Assembly (NCBI GenBank): GCA_914767715.1
Contig: OU612075.1
Location: 13,828,001-13,888,000 of the forward strand
From: Membranipora membranacea
Taxonomy: Eukaryota; Bryozoa; Gymnolaemata; Cheilostomatida; Membraniporidae
DNA: 60,000 nt
Reading direction: 5' to 3'
Position 1 is the stretch's first letter. Every line of letters begins with the position of its first letter. The notes beneath the pieces were generated by a model. It saw only the letters and a list, made by a program, of their open reading frames with translations, searched no databases and was not told the DNA's origin. Shown here one piece after another: positions 36,001-48,376 of the stretch. The position numbers were made by a program, and so were the translations under genes.

Positions 36001-38601
36001 CAAGGTCCTTGTTTGTGTAATCAAAACAGTGTAAATGGGGAAATAACATAAAGTAATGGCAGAAAACTAATGGTTGTGTCCCTTGATCACTTCTAGAAAT
36101 GTGATTTTTTTTATAAAGCGTCATACCTGAAGCAAATTTTTCCAGCTCTCTTAGTTCGTAGAAGCATCTTGGCCTGATCATCACTAAGTTTGATGAGCGC
36201 TGTAGACTTAGTTTGAGTTCCTGCTGCACGTACTGTTCTTCTCTTTCGTCCCCAACCTCCGAAGAATTCTTTAACATCATTTGCTGTTTCTTTGACACCA
36301 TTTCCAACACTTTTAGCTGCTTCAGCAACCTCCCTTCATAACATATATACTCGAGTTATTAATAAATGTTTGATGCTAACTAATGGAAGAATCACATTTT
36401 GAGAATGTTGATTGCCCTTTTCTATGCCACAATGACTAAAAACTAAAAAAGGTGCCAAGGTCTGAATTGCCAATAGCCACAATCAATGTACCTCTATCAT
36501 GATAAAATACCCCCCCCCCCCCCCTCTATACCATCTGTTCAAGTTACCATAGATAAGGTTCTTGTATTGCCATGTTCATAGTATCTGAATGCAATACTCA
36601 CTCAACAAGCTCAAGCTCAGCCAGTGCCTCTATGGGGTTAGGTATACACAAGTCTTTCTTAAGAGCATTCCGTATTTTGTCGAAAAAGTCTAACATAGGT
36701 TTCAGAGCATCATAGATACTATCCAAACTGTTAATGATGCCGCTTATGTCAGGAAAGTTGACATCGACCTCGGAGAATCTTTTAACAGCTGCGCAGGCTG
36801 TGCCCAGTGTACCCAAACCTGAAAAAAAAATTCATTCCAATATTAATTCAAAGGTTGTGATCGAAAGAGATATTTTTCTAAAATATTGTAGTAAAAGATT
36901 TCAGTCATTAATACCAACTACAGGAGGAAACTGCTGGCAACCATTTTCACAGCATTGCATAAAAACCAAAATAATGGGTGGCAAAATTAAGGAAATAAAT
37001 AAAATCCATTGCGAAATGTTACGAATTTTGAGCATGCCAATATATTATTGTTAATGCACAGGCTATTTAGATGACTTTCTCAATTGAATTGGCATGAATT
37101 GAAAGTCACCAGCTCAAATCTATTTGAGAACTAATCACAGGTATATTTTTGACCTTTATAAGCTAGTATATATAACTCCAAACAATCTACTCACCAGTTA
37201 CAGCGTTACTAAAGCTTGGCTCAATGGCTCCTCCAAAATCTTCCAGTTTGTTTCCTAGTAATGTCTTTAGATTGCCCGACGACATACTATTAACACAACT
37301 TCTGGCTGCCCCAACACCCGACTTTCCACCGTTACATGTTGATTTCAGCTTGTTGAGCCAAGTGTTAGCTATAAAGGCACCATAAGAATCAATATGAAAT
37401 ACTACGTAATAAAACATTGTCATTAGCTCAAACTAAAACAAGCTGGTCAACTGAGCATGGTAAATTAGAGTATTTATTGTTCATATTTGGAAGTTGTGAG
37501 ACCTTTGACAAGGTTATGTACTTGTGTGAACCCATGGACTGAACCCATTGACTTATTATATAAGTATATCTAAGTCTATCACATAATATTATATTTTCAC
37601 ATAAGTGATAACTTACCCAATTCACATTGATCAACTCCATCATCAGCTTTTTTTTTGTAAGGATAGACCTTGGAGTCGATCGTTTTCACTCTACTGTAAG
37701 CGCTGCCAAAAGGTCCCTTGGCAACATTAATGGTTCTTTGTAAGGTGCTGATGAGCGCTCCAATTTTCGGTATGTACTTCGTGATGCTAGTTATTGTACT
37801 GATCACATCAAATCCATTATCAATCTTTGCCATCACATTCTTCAAGTTGCGAAGCTGGAATTTACAGATTAAACAATTAATTAGTTTATTAAGAGACTCT
37901 GTAAACAAGTATGATGTGCTTGGTTCCTGATAAATTCTTCAACAACAAAAAATCACCAAATACAGCACCTTTAGTAGACATAGATGAACAAGACATCGAC
38001 CTCAATCTACAGGATATATGTCCAAACTACAGTAGGCTACAAAATCCAGTTTGGGGCATAATTATAACTGTGTGTAAAATCTTATTTGTCTCTCCTTATC
38101 ATTCATCGCTCTTCTGCTCTCTACTTCTATGATATCTATCGTATTTAACAGGCTTTCCTTTCTGCCAGCCCTCCCTTTTTTATCAAGGCACTTTATGGAA
38201 TATTTATAAATTTGAAATGATTTAGTTTGACATACTATGCCAAAAAAAACAAGTAAAGAAGGAGATGTCTGCATGATTTTTTACCTTTTGAATATAATCA
38301 GACATGGTTTCAAGAGACTCTTTGACATCAGTAACACAATCAATGTCGGTGCCCACTTTGGTCACGCATGTTCCTAAACTGCTGTAGAACTTATCTGTGT
38401 TTGTGGAGTAAGCAGCAAACGCGCCGCCTAACAGCATTGATATCAGAATGATGACCCTGTTAAATAACAAGATGAGACACAATGTTATATAAAATTAAAA
38501 CTGAAAGCCATCTAATAATTATTGCAAGTTTATAATTCTAAAATAAAAAGGATAACTACAACTACTAGGAAAAGTTATTGCTAGCTGAACACATACCTCA
38601 T
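33046..38601 (-). CDS. Gene C: secreted precursor with three furin-type sites (11 exons)
   Basis: Minus-strand exons: 38601-38597, 38456-38285, 37854-37617, 37368-37195, 36818-36602, 36333-36127, 35752-35643, exon 8 (35356-35056, or 35311-35056), 34889-34765, 33559-33346 and 33097-33046 (stop TAA). The full frame would be 604 residues, or 589 with the shorter exon 8. The signal peptide MRVIILISMLLGGAFAA ends about residue 17. The middle is Cys-poor and partly helical. Furin-type sites are RKRR at about 298-301, RTKR at 328-331 and RKKR at 461-464. Exon 8 has an aromatic Phe/Tyr-rich segment (KIKYDFDF type) and four Cys. The C-terminus is charged and helical (RAQLENMLRELKAQLDG). I recognise no family. 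Oddity: the exon-8 acceptor homologous to gene D gives an in-frame TAA at 35346-35348; the later acceptor avoids it in frame. It is a tandem paralogue of gene D. Confidence 0.65.
33690..33765 (-). mobile_element. tRNA-like SINE remnant
   Basis: On the minus strand TTTAGCGCGCATGCAGACAA precedes GGCCATGGTTCAAATTCC, a B-box-like end. The block is short and degenerate. It lies in intron 9 of gene C. Confidence 0.35.
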
Positions 38602-38651
38602 GCTTGCTTTGAACCAGCTTGGTTTCTGATTGTTTTCCTTTTCCTCCTAGA

Positions 38652-38659
38652 TTTATATA
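38652..38659 (-). promoter_or_regulatory. TATA box of gene C
   Basis: The minus strand reads GTATATAAAT about 50 bp upstream of the ATG at 38601. Gene D has GTATATAAAC at the same distance, and both share ATCAGAAACCAA between box and ATG, so the element is conserved across the duplication. A transcription start about 30 bp downstream of the box would leave a very short 5' UTR. Confidence 0.6.
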
Positions 38660-40056
38660 CTCTTGGCAGGATATTGACATTAATCATCTACTATTCACTG
38701 CCTTCAGCGTAAAATTAGAAATACTAGAGATCATCATTACTACACAAGGAAGTCTTCAAGGCTCGGCGATCTCCTAGAATTTCTCCAAATTACTGAATTG
38801 CGTAATAATTGCTTCATATTGTGTAGTTAGAGTTTTACTATTAAAACTGTATGATAAATAAATTTGACTCATTTGCGTAAATTTGCAGCAAAATAAATCA
38901 TATTCCATGAGAATCCAACAGGAACTTTTGGTAATTTGACAAAACCACCAAGCTTACGACACATAACAACAGATAAACTCACGTCAATTTATTGTCTCGA
39001 AACCCTAGGATACCATGTGAGAAACCTTGATGTTGCTCGGTTTTTTTGCTTCCGGTATCAGTATAGGTCTACGGACTGGATTCTGATGCACTTCCTGACA
39101 CCACCGTATTCCGCCGGGAAACAAATACGGGACCTCTCAATTGAAAGACCCATGCCTTACCCATTGCACCACGGCTACATAACATCAGATACAATGTTTG
39201 AATTCAGTATTATCTAGGCTCTAAGTGACTGCTCTAAAAGCTTAAAAAAAAAGATCTTGTTGGTCAATGACATCAAAATAGGAACAATAAACTGTCATAA
39301 TAATATAATGAGGCAATTCATCTGTTTTTCTTTTTCATTCAACTAGGCCTAATTTTGACAAAGTATAAAAGTTTTCAGGGCTAGCACAAGATTCTACATA
39401 ATAGTTCTAAGTGACTTTACTCAGGGAGTTACAGTTTTCAAACTCCTTGCTTTACTAATAATCACTGCTAACACATAATGTTTAGAAATCAGACCTGAGA
39501 CCATTATCATACCAGCCACCTAGACTGATGGCATTCATGTCTCTTCTGGATTGAAAATCAAAATGAGATCAATTGGCCTGCTCTAGTAGCAACTTTCCCA
39601 GTCAGGTAAATAACACATTACTTTCCTTTTACATTGATTACATTACTTTCCTTGGGTGGAAACTTATGAAGGAAATATTGATCATTATAAATGAACTACT
39701 AATTTATGCACACTTTGGCCGGACTTTTTTTTCTTGGGACACACGGATATAAATTGCACTAAGAATATTTACAAGTACTATAGTTTAGGATCCAAATTGA
39801 CCAATTGAGATCTTTGATGGCACCAAACAAGATATCAGCTCCAAATTTGAAGTATATAGTAGCAATCAAGGTGTTTAAACTTCCAATAAACACCTAAAGC
39901 TGCAAAGTATTTCATGACATCACAAAGCAAATACCAAAGTTATTTCCTCACTTGCATAACAACCTGTCATCAGAATACAGCAATATTGTGACTCAAGATT
40001 TAATGACCTGTGACTTCAGTAATGGAGTAAGATCATTACCACACATGTACATGCAG

Positions 40057-40290
40057 ACTAAAGTTAGAAACACACTGGCTATGATTACAAAGCGAATCAG
40101 CAACGCGAGACATTAGCAAATCTAACCAAACAAGGTGGTTATCATTTGATGCTGGTGCTATACTCCAATGATATCATATTTAGATACTGAGCGAATCCAT
40201 AATGACACAATGGTGTTCATCTAACGCAAACGTTTAGCTTTACAATTCGCTTTGTAATATTCGCCAGTGTGTTTCTGTCTTTACTCCAAC
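40057..40290. mobile_element. Small MITE, inverted ends ~35 bp
   Basis: Left end CTAAAGTTAGAAACACACTG continues into GATTACAAAGCGAAT. The right end ATTCGCTTTGTAATATTCGC continues into CAGTGTGTTTCTG, the inverted counterpart with small gaps. About 230 bp, non-coding. Confidence 0.5.
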
Positions 40291-41630
40291 TTCCGACGAC
40301 TGTAGTATTGGTAGTTACTGATAATCACAGGAATGATTTCCTATTATAATTCAGAATTCCCTAAATTACTGACTATGTTAGGATCAAAGCCTAATGATTT
40401 ATTGTCTTACACAAAGAAGTTAAAATTCTACTTACAATTTAATTGATTCTGAAAGCGAAAATTTTCATTATTTTCAGTACAAAATGTGGAGAATGCTCGC
40501 CGCACACTTCGAAATAAATGTTGTATGAATACTGGTCTTGCTTACTTTGGAATTGCAATTGCAAGGTTTTCTATAAGAAACAACAGCTGCCTCCAATATC
40601 CCACAGTCCTTATTTTTCCTTGAACATTAAACAATCATTTTGCATACCTCAATGATTGGTAAGATAACTGGGGGCCCCATTAACAAGGGTGCGACTACTA
40701 CGCTATTGCCTGGTGAACCCCGAATAAGTTGAGATATTTGAAGTGAATACAGTAAGTTGCTTGAGAACAGCATGGGCAGGGAAAAGACTTTATAGGTGGA
40801 AATTTGGCCTTGTTACCTTGTGGAAAATTTAGCACGAGACGCACATCCCGTGCACCCGAATCACCTTTCACACCCTGAGAATTACAATAACCTCAGAAGA
40901 ATTATAGTTGGGAATTGAGAGTCTATTCAGTTTTTTTGAACGAGACTATTTCATGAATAGGTGAGTTTAAGAAATCGGAATAACCCCCTATAAAGGCTGC
41001 AGTGGTAATTGATAATGCATGAGTCAGATAAGATGGCTACAAAATATGAGGCTTAGCGGCCAGGTTGAAGATTAATTAAATTCCAAAGTATAACACAGTT
41101 CTGCATTATTAAACAACCAAGCCTTGTCACATTGCTCGAGCAAACTCTGATGTGACCTCACACATAAACTTTCTGATCTCACAAGCAATTATTGAAAGGG
41201 TCAACTTCAATGCCTCATAACACAGCTTTTTTGTGGTTCAAGAGGGTCAATTTTGGACTCGCTTTGAAGCTGATTGGCTGGAGAAACAGCTTTGATAATC
41301 TCAATCGTAAGTTTATCGATTTTACAAGTAAGCATAATCAGGTTTCACTAAAATCCGAATTCCAGTTCCCAAAAAACGTCTGAAAATGGTGCCAAAATAA
41401 ATCGAAATCTTTCTGTAAATTCATCTCTGACGTTTTTGTTCATATGCTAAGAAACAGAGCCAAACATATTGTTGCGTATTCATAATATTATTAATTGATT
41501 TCTGATGGATTCTTATGTTGCCAAAAATTTCTACAAATTCAGTTTCAGTACATTGATTACTTTCCTTGTGCAGTTACTGCCATCCTAAAAAGCTCATAGG
41601 CCTATGACACAGCATTGCACCACTTTGACG

Positions 41631-41698
41631 CTATTTGCCATTATCCGGTCATTAGATGTTTCGATGAAAACATCTAATGACCGGATAATGACAAATAG
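41631..41698. repeat. 31-bp inverted repeat, 6-nt loop
   Basis: The left arm starts CTATTTGCCATTATCCGGTC and the right arm 41668-41698 is complementary with one mismatch. The stem-loop is of unknown role, similar in scale to the perfect hairpin at 32417-32507. Confidence 0.85.
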
Positions 41699-42247
41699 CT
41701 TGACTGAATGGACACATATAGCAGTTTGTAGTTTTAGCTTATGCCAAGAAATTCGAATAGGTGCTATCATTCATTTATAGAGTATCATTTAAAGTGGAAG
41801 ACAACCACAAAAGTTATATTTTGATATTTGATGCGTAATGATGTAATCCTCCTAAATTTGGATGTTATAAATAAATGTTAAATTTGAGAATTTTAGTTAT
41901 TTCAATTACAAACTCTCTTCCACCATTTTGTTTCAGTATTGCAAATACCCGTACTCTCCAAAGTCCAAATATATATTATTGGAAAAAAGTGACGTATAAA
42001 ACAATTTTATTCTAGAATCGAAGCAGTTATCTTTTGTTGTGTCAATCTAAATATATAAACAGTCATCTCAGTAACAAAATAATCTACAAAATATTATTAC
42101 TTTCAATAACAAAAATTAAGAATTTTCTTTGAGATTATAATAGCTTCTCAACTTTATTCAGGTTATTGCAGCCATGGGGTGGAGGGGCTACTGACTGCCC
42201 TGTGGTGCAGATCAAAAGCTTATACCTAGGATTTCTATTATTGAGTA

Positions 42248-42966
42248 TGTCAAACTTGCCAACCTAATTTTTCCAAAATGCTTACAAAATTTGCAAAATG
42301 CTTTAAAATGCTTACAAAACTCCAGGGTGCCTTAAATGATCTGTAATTGCCCCAAAAAATTTTTCGAAAAAGTGCTTCTATCACAGAACACAGACTATAG
42401 TAGCGTGGGAATGTGGTTCGCTCAACACTTGTCTTTGCCCCTATGTGAAAGGTGCAATCTGCTAATAATCAATGAAAAGTTGTTTGAAACCTAGCCTGCC
42501 TTGACAAGACAGGCTATTTGAAACCCTGGTTGCCCTTGAAACACTGGGGCAGGAGATCTGAGTTATCCCACCCCAACAAGGAGGTGGGCAACTTTGTTAC
42601 TCTCATTAAATAAAAGTTGTAAGTTGACTCATTTAAGACTTGAACAGGTAAAAAGTCCACATAACATCAACACAATGGTTTTCCATACTGACTCTCGTGA
42701 TCTGGCTGAGCATGCGCAGAATGATGGTTTTCTGAATGCAAGACCAGATTCTTAGACCAAGGAGTTACTCATTGTTTTGACTATTAATCAACAAGCCAAG
42801 ATTATGCAAGTAAACTGAAGCAAACACTAAAGATGCGTTTTTTGATTACCTAATTAGATGAACAAGTGTATGAAAAAGCATAAATGCGTACAGCTAGCGT
42901 TTTGCGTTTAAAACTCAATTAGTGTCAAATAAGCGTTTATAAACGCTTTATGCGTACAGGTTGGCA
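42248..42966. mobile_element. ~720-bp element with CTTGCCAACCT inverted ends
   Basis: The left end has ACTTGCCAACCT and the right end has AGGTTGGCAAGT. Comparison with the related repeat at 11500-11560 shows uninterrupted sequence there (TTGAGG then TTTTGCC), so this is an insertion. GTATGT stands on both sides as the possible target duplication. The ends resemble those of the hAT element at 51107-52098 (CATACTTGCCAAG). Interior has CAAAATGCTT repeats and GCGTTT-rich text. Similar text ends at 47373-47388 inside another hAT element. Confidence 0.55.
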
Positions 42967-43045
42967 AGTATGGTATGTTGCCTACTGGTGAAGGTTGATT
43001 GAGTCTTGATATGTATTAAATGGTGCCAGTGTTGTCTTCTTCTTT

Positions 43046-44380
43046 AAAGTGGCTCGACCGGTATATAAGGGCCAGTCAATGTAAAGCGATCGCCCAGCCA
43101 TATCAAATTCAAAAAGGGTTAGCAGCATTCAAATTCCTCCTGCTTTTTCGGAATTAAGAGGAGAAGCAGTGAATTATTTTTAATGGGAATCAGACGTGCT
43201 GATGCGGAATTGTGTGATACACATGCCCAATAAATTTTCATTCCAATAATGGCATTGGAAAGTGGTGAAAATATGACTGATGTCATACGAAATCGCCCAG
43301 TTCCGATGATTTCAAATCATCCGCTTCAAAATATACGAGCTCTTATTGGTCAATTTTGACGTTATGATTTATGGTTTTAGAGGTTGCCTAGATACCGTTG
43401 TCAAGATTGAAATTGACCGTTGTAATTAAACCCTATAATCCCAAGTGTGATGAGCCAACACAACAATAGCTATATTATACGCTTCTATTCAACTTTATTT
43501 ATGGGTGTCTGGGAATCACAGTTTCTTATATAACACACTTGACCACTTGAGAACGCAACGTGGACTGGCTGTTAGAGGCGGAGACCAAGGCCATGCTCCG
43601 CCTCTAATTACATTGATCAGCCAATGGTCTTGCCTGTCACTTCACATGATTAATCCCCGTGCACCCCCTTCGATTCCTACCTCTTTAAATATCAAGTACT
43701 GTGGTATCCGTCAATTCAATTAACCACTTGACAAATTTGATATTCATAATAAATATTGGAGTTGAATATTCATCACCATCACCAATATCAACATAATGAT
43801 AGCAATAGCTAAGCTAAAAATATAAATTTAGAAAATTGTAACCGTCCTCAAAAGTTTTTTTTTCTATGATTTTCTAAAAGTGTGGTTTGACACTGACTGA
43901 CCTGCTTTCAATAAGTCAGAGTGGCAATGCACTTTCAGGTGATAAGATAAAGAAATGAAGCGGCAACTAATGCTAACAAACCATTCAATACACTGTTTAG
44001 GTGAAAGCCATGACAAGCAAGTTTCGGACGCTCTTATTCCGGCTCCGTCTATCATTTGTTGACAGGCTATTTATGAAACAAGAAGCAAACATACATCTCC
44101 TCAACCAAAAAGTTTTACCATGCATTTGAGACTTGCGGAAAATGCTTCTCAATACCACAAAGATGGACAGGCTATGAGGGTTATTCCGCAGGATACAAGA
44201 TTCATTCAGTGACACACTGCACCTTCTCCGAGCCTTGCTCAAAACAATGATTTCTGTTTAATTCACTGAAAACCTTCACACAGACAGATGGACAGCATGT
44301 CATAATAAACTGCATTATAGCAATAATATTACATACAGTATTTGCATTACCAGTTTCTCCTCCTTTGAAAAGAAAAAGAC
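43046..44380. other. No gene seen; tandem-duplication junction region
   Basis: Text at about 44100-44230 (ATGGACAGGC, TCCGCAGGATACAAGATTCA) matches text at about 54280-54420, upstream of gene D. The upstream flanks of genes C and D therefore also belong to the duplication. A GC-rich short hairpin lies at 43574-43606 (TTAGAGGCGGAG pairing CTCCGCCTCTAA). Confidence 0.4.
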
Positions 44381-44506
44381 AACTTACAAAAATCCGTTAT
44401 TTAAATGTCAACACTGTAGCCTATAGCTTTCAATCTGGCCACTGGCCATTGATATTTTGTTCTGATGACTCTCTCTACCCGTTGGTGATTTGATTTTAAT
44501 AAGATA

Positions 44507-44585
44507 GATAAACTGTCAGCTCAGCAGCATCTTGCAGAGAGATACCTCAAAGACATGCATAAGGATATGAAAATGGCTACGTGGC
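44507..44585 (+). pseudogene. Duplicated, decayed exon 15 of the coiled-coil gene
   Basis: Preceded by an AG acceptor, it reads IDKLSAQQHLAERYLKDMHK then DMKMAT, clearly paralogous to NIDNLSAKQHLAERILKDMH in exon 15 at 31097-31257. The first ~17 residues and the end of the exon are missing and no donor in frame is obvious. It shows that the segmental duplication started within the 3' part of the coiled-coil gene. Confidence 0.8.
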
Positions 44586-47019
44586 TGTCAGCTGTCTTAT
44601 TTCTCGTGTTATGTGGCTATCAGTATGTGACATCTCGGACCCTCCCTAATATCATATAAAAATGTCATGCAACCAGCGTTTTATGTAAATGTAAATCATT
44701 TGTGCAGATATTAAAATAGTGGCAACATCTTATGAATGGAATTTTTTTTATCAGCCAAAAATAAATTATCTAGCAAGTGTGAAATTTAAAACTTTCGATT
44801 GAAGGATGCCTGCCAAAAGAATTGTATCCACAATTAAGTTATTTATACATTAATTTCAATGTTGTCTATTTGCCAGGTCATTGTTACCATACTAATTTAG
44901 CTTAGTTGTTTTGCCATAGAGGGATGGGGTTCAATGTGCAATGACCTTAGCTGTTTGCCTGTATTCGGAGGCGTTCATCAACTTTTTTTCATGGTTAGCG
45001 ATGGTATTATGGAGCCCTCCCAAAGGATTCCTCATAGTTTAGCTGCTGACAAGACTTTATTTTCATTATTGAATGGTAAGTAAATTCATAAAGTTAAGAA
45101 AGAAAAGTGACAATCAGAAGACTGGGCCACAGATAGCTGACTAGATTCAGTTGTATTAGAAAACTCATAAAACAGAAAAGGAATACAAGAACTTTATGTG
45201 ATACATAAAATAGAATGTATATTACAGTGGTTATATACGTTTATCACACAGACGGTGGGACAGATAGGGTAGGTGATTTTAGCTAACATGACAGTCTCTT
45301 CGGGCTGACGTGTTGTGATTTGTACAGCAGCTGTTGTATAAAGATTATTTATTAGCCTTCAAGCTGAGCTTTCAGCTCTCTGAGCATATTCTCCAACTTA
45401 GCTCTGTATGAATGGCAAGAAATATTGCACTATTTAGATTGAATGCAACCTTATTGGTGACTCAAATGAGAATGTCAGCTGAACTGAATTATTTATAATG
45501 TTTTCCATGCAAGGCAACTTCACTAGTTTTTACAAGCAGAGTGTACCACCAACATTTTTCTCGGAACTTTTTATAGTTAGTGATAGTAATACAATCAATC
45601 AACTGTAATGTGAACCCAGACGCAGTGTAAGCTATTATAACCCAAATTTAATGTGAAAAGTCATTAGGCTAGGAAATATCTTTACCAGGTGTTTGCTCAA
45701 CACTAATTGTGAAAAAATTACCTCTTCTCGTCAGCTGAAGGTGTTGGAGCAGCAATTGTAGTGGTCGAAGGTTGCTGACGCTCTTTCTCTTCAATAGACT
45801 CTCTGACCTTCTCCTTCTGTTTCTCTGTCAGCGCTGTGGGATTCCGGGTTATGGAGTCACCACATTAACTCTCCGCTACTGAGATCTGTGCTCACGAGCT
45901 CGGTATGATGATTCTCACTATGTGACACTGACTTATTTACATGCGATCTCATTTGATTCGAGATCAATCACTTGACTCAAGAGCATGCCTTTTAATTCTT
46001 ATCAAGTTTAACATCAAACGCAATTCAACTTAACAATGCTTGTCTTATTTCAACACGTTATACTTTCTAGTTAATGATGCCATGCATGCTCAATTTAATT
46101 CATTTAACTAAATTAGTTGATGATATAAATAATCCAACCAAGTGTTGCACTGTGCCATTATCAAATAATAAGGCAAGTTCTAGTTCCCTATAAATATCAC
46201 TAATGTACAATAAATGGAAATATTATGATAAAAACTGTAAAACTTTCATGTTTAACAACTGACCTGTCTCCAGAATGAAGTTGCAACGGATCAGGGTTGG
46301 GCAACCTCGGATCGGATATCAGATCGGTCTATAAACTCAACCTCGGATCGGATCCGGACCCGGATAACGCGTAAAAACGCAAAATTTACCAGTCACAGCA
46401 GCTCTTCATAATATACAATTTAGGTCATTGAATACATGGATAAACACCGTCAATGATCTCTTCCCTGAACCATTACCCTTATACAAATGTGAGCATATCA
46501 GCTTGGACTTAATTCTTTACAGGAGCAACTTATCACTCAAACAGTGCAAGGATCACACAAACAGATTATTTGAAAAGATCATTTAATGAGTTCTAATATC
46601 TCTTGACAACGAGAATTTGTGCATAGGCACTCAATTTGCCAGGATCACTCAAACCCCGATGTTAAAAATCACTGAGTTTGAACAAACTGCCTGCTCCTAT
46701 GTCCCAACAGGGAGGTACATCCCACCCAGGGGCGTATATTCTAAAAAATTTCACTCACTGACTTTTTAGAGATGAGCGTAATGATCAGGCGCAGCCCGAT
46801 CCACACGCCGTAGGCGTGGCGGGGAGGGTGTGGGAGGGGCGCTTAAGCGCTCTCCCACCACGGAAATTTTTGCATATCGGTAGCAAAATAGTGCAAGCAG
46901 AGAGGTATTTCAATAGCTCACTGAGCTGTTGGGTACTTTCAGAAAACAACTCAATAGCAGTAGAAGATTAAGGTAAAAATGCTCCAGTTATAAAGCACCC
47001 ATTTGAAAAAAAACTGCCC

Positions 47020-47630
47020 TTGTTGGGATTCGAACCCACAACAATCTGATTAACAGTGATTATAAGGCAGACGCTCTACACCAGGGGTGCCCAACCTTTT
47101 CTCTCACATGAGCCATTTAAAAAATCAATCAAACCAAATGAGCTGACCACGTTGCGTCACGTGTAGACAACATGGAAACAGTCAGTGATATATATGTATC
47201 ATATTCATTCATGTATAAGCGCTGGCAAAAATAGCAAAGCTTAGTCATTGTGTGAGAGTATGCGCATAGCGCGAAAATTTTTTTGAGGCAATTTCTGGTC
47301 ATATGAGGCGCCCTGGAGTTTTGCATTTTAAGCATTTTGCAAATTTTTATAAGCATTTTGGAAAATTTAGGTTGGCAAGTCTGCAAGAAGACAACTCTAC
47401 ACACATATATACAATGCAGGCACCCAGTACAATGAACTTGTATACACTATACATACATTTAATGTACATTGTACATGCATGAATTGAATGCATGAAATTC
47501 GCGCCAAAAAGCGCGTGAAATTTGCAAATATTAAAATGAGCCACCCAAAAAGCCAAAATGAGCCGAGATGGCTCATGAGCCATAGGTTGGGCACCCCTGC
47601 TCTACACACTGAGCTATTCAGCCATTCACG
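47020..47630 (-). mobile_element. tRNA-like sequence split by a hAT element
   Basis: After removing 47082-47599 and one CTCTACAC copy, the minus strand reads AATAGCTCAGTGTGTAGAGC (A-box), then TCTGCCTTATAATCA, and GTGGGTTCGAATCCCAAC (B-box). This is strongly tRNA-like with a variable-length insert in the anticodon/variable region. It lies within the larger hAT element, so the tRNA-like unit was either captured by the hAT or inserted into it. Confidence 0.65.
47082..47599. mobile_element. hAT (Charlie-type ends) non-autonomous element, 518 bp
   Basis: Perfect 16-bp terminal inverted repeats CAGGGGTGCCCAACCT and AGGTTGGGCACCCCTG. Perfect 8-bp duplication CTCTACAC at 47074-47081 and 47600-47607. 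CAGGGGT-type ends with an 8-bp duplication are characteristic of hAT elements. The interior includes an end fragment of the AGGTTGGCAAG family at about 47373-47388 and a TACATTGTACATGCATG region. No transposase. Confidence 0.9.
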
Positions 47631-48322
47631 GAACTCCGTGGGCCGTGAGTGCTAATATACGCCACTGATCCCACCCTCCCTGGTCCCAAACTCTCTGTTG
47701 TGATTAAGGATAGGAATTGTCCTCCTACTTTGAAAAAGCAGAAGAGGATAATTACTTTGTTCATCAAACTAGACATTTTGTTACAAGGAACATCATTGGA
47801 CAAAATTTTGTCTCATGTCACAACGATCTGAGTAAAGATGCTTCTATCAATTTCAGCAGAAAAAACACATCCATCAAATTTAATCAGCAACAATATAGAT
47901 AGCTATGAAAATGAGATAGGTAGGTATTGAATGCCTACTGATCACCACTAGGTGCATTCAGCCAAACTCAATTATCTTATCTGAACTACAAATTAATGAC
48001 TATCATACTTCCTCCCTTGTCATTTTCAGTGAGATATATGATGCTAAGTAAGTGTTGATTAAAAACGCATCATCTCGGATCAGACATAACACATATCTGA
48101 CCGGTTTGTGGTTGGATCCGAGGTCAAATATCCCAAATTCAACTCCAATCTCAAGAGGTCGTTCCACCCCTACTTGTCGACCAGAGGGTCGCCAAGCAGA
48201 TCATGAATTTCAATAGACAACAATGTTCTTAAATACTATAAACCCAGACACATTACAAAACTGCTGACGTCAAATAAGCATAACAACAAGTTTATAACAC
48301 AATTTTCCGCAAAAAGAGGGTT

Positions 48323-48376
48323 GATCGGCCGCAAGAGTGGGTTGATCCAGGGTCGATCGGCCGCAAGAGTGGGTTG
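48323..48376. repeat. Two direct copies of GATCGGCCGCAAGAGTGGGTTG-like unit
   Basis: A 22-bp unit beginning GATCGGCCGCAAGAGTGG occurs at 48323-48344 and 48355-48376 with a 10-bp spacer. GC-rich compared with surroundings. It lies inside the 2.83 kb insertion. Confidence 0.85.

Larger units (their letters stand above)
38660..41780. other. No gene seen; SINE and MITE remnants
   Basis: A tRNA-like block on the minus strand at about 39040-39190 begins TAGCCGTGGTGCAATGGGTA and ends with a poor B-box. A small element at about 40057-40290 has inverted ends (AGAAACACACTGGC and GCCAGTGTGTTTCT, with ATTACAAAGCGAAT inside). An inverted repeat of 31 bp with one mismatch lies at 41631-41661 and 41668-41698. 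The 63-codon frame at 41192-41383 looks spurious. Confidence 0.5.
46727..47667. mobile_element. hAT element with 8-bp duplication ATCCCACC, carrying a tRNA-like sequence
   Basis: Ends are CAGGGGCGTATATT and AATATACGCCACTG. The flanks are ATCCCACC on both sides (46719-46726 and 47668-47675), a perfect 8-bp duplication diagnostic of hAT. Inside lie GC-rich hairpins (CACGCCGTAGGCGTG near 46802) and a tRNA-like block, itself split by a second hAT element at 47082-47599. No transposase is present. Confidence 0.85.
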
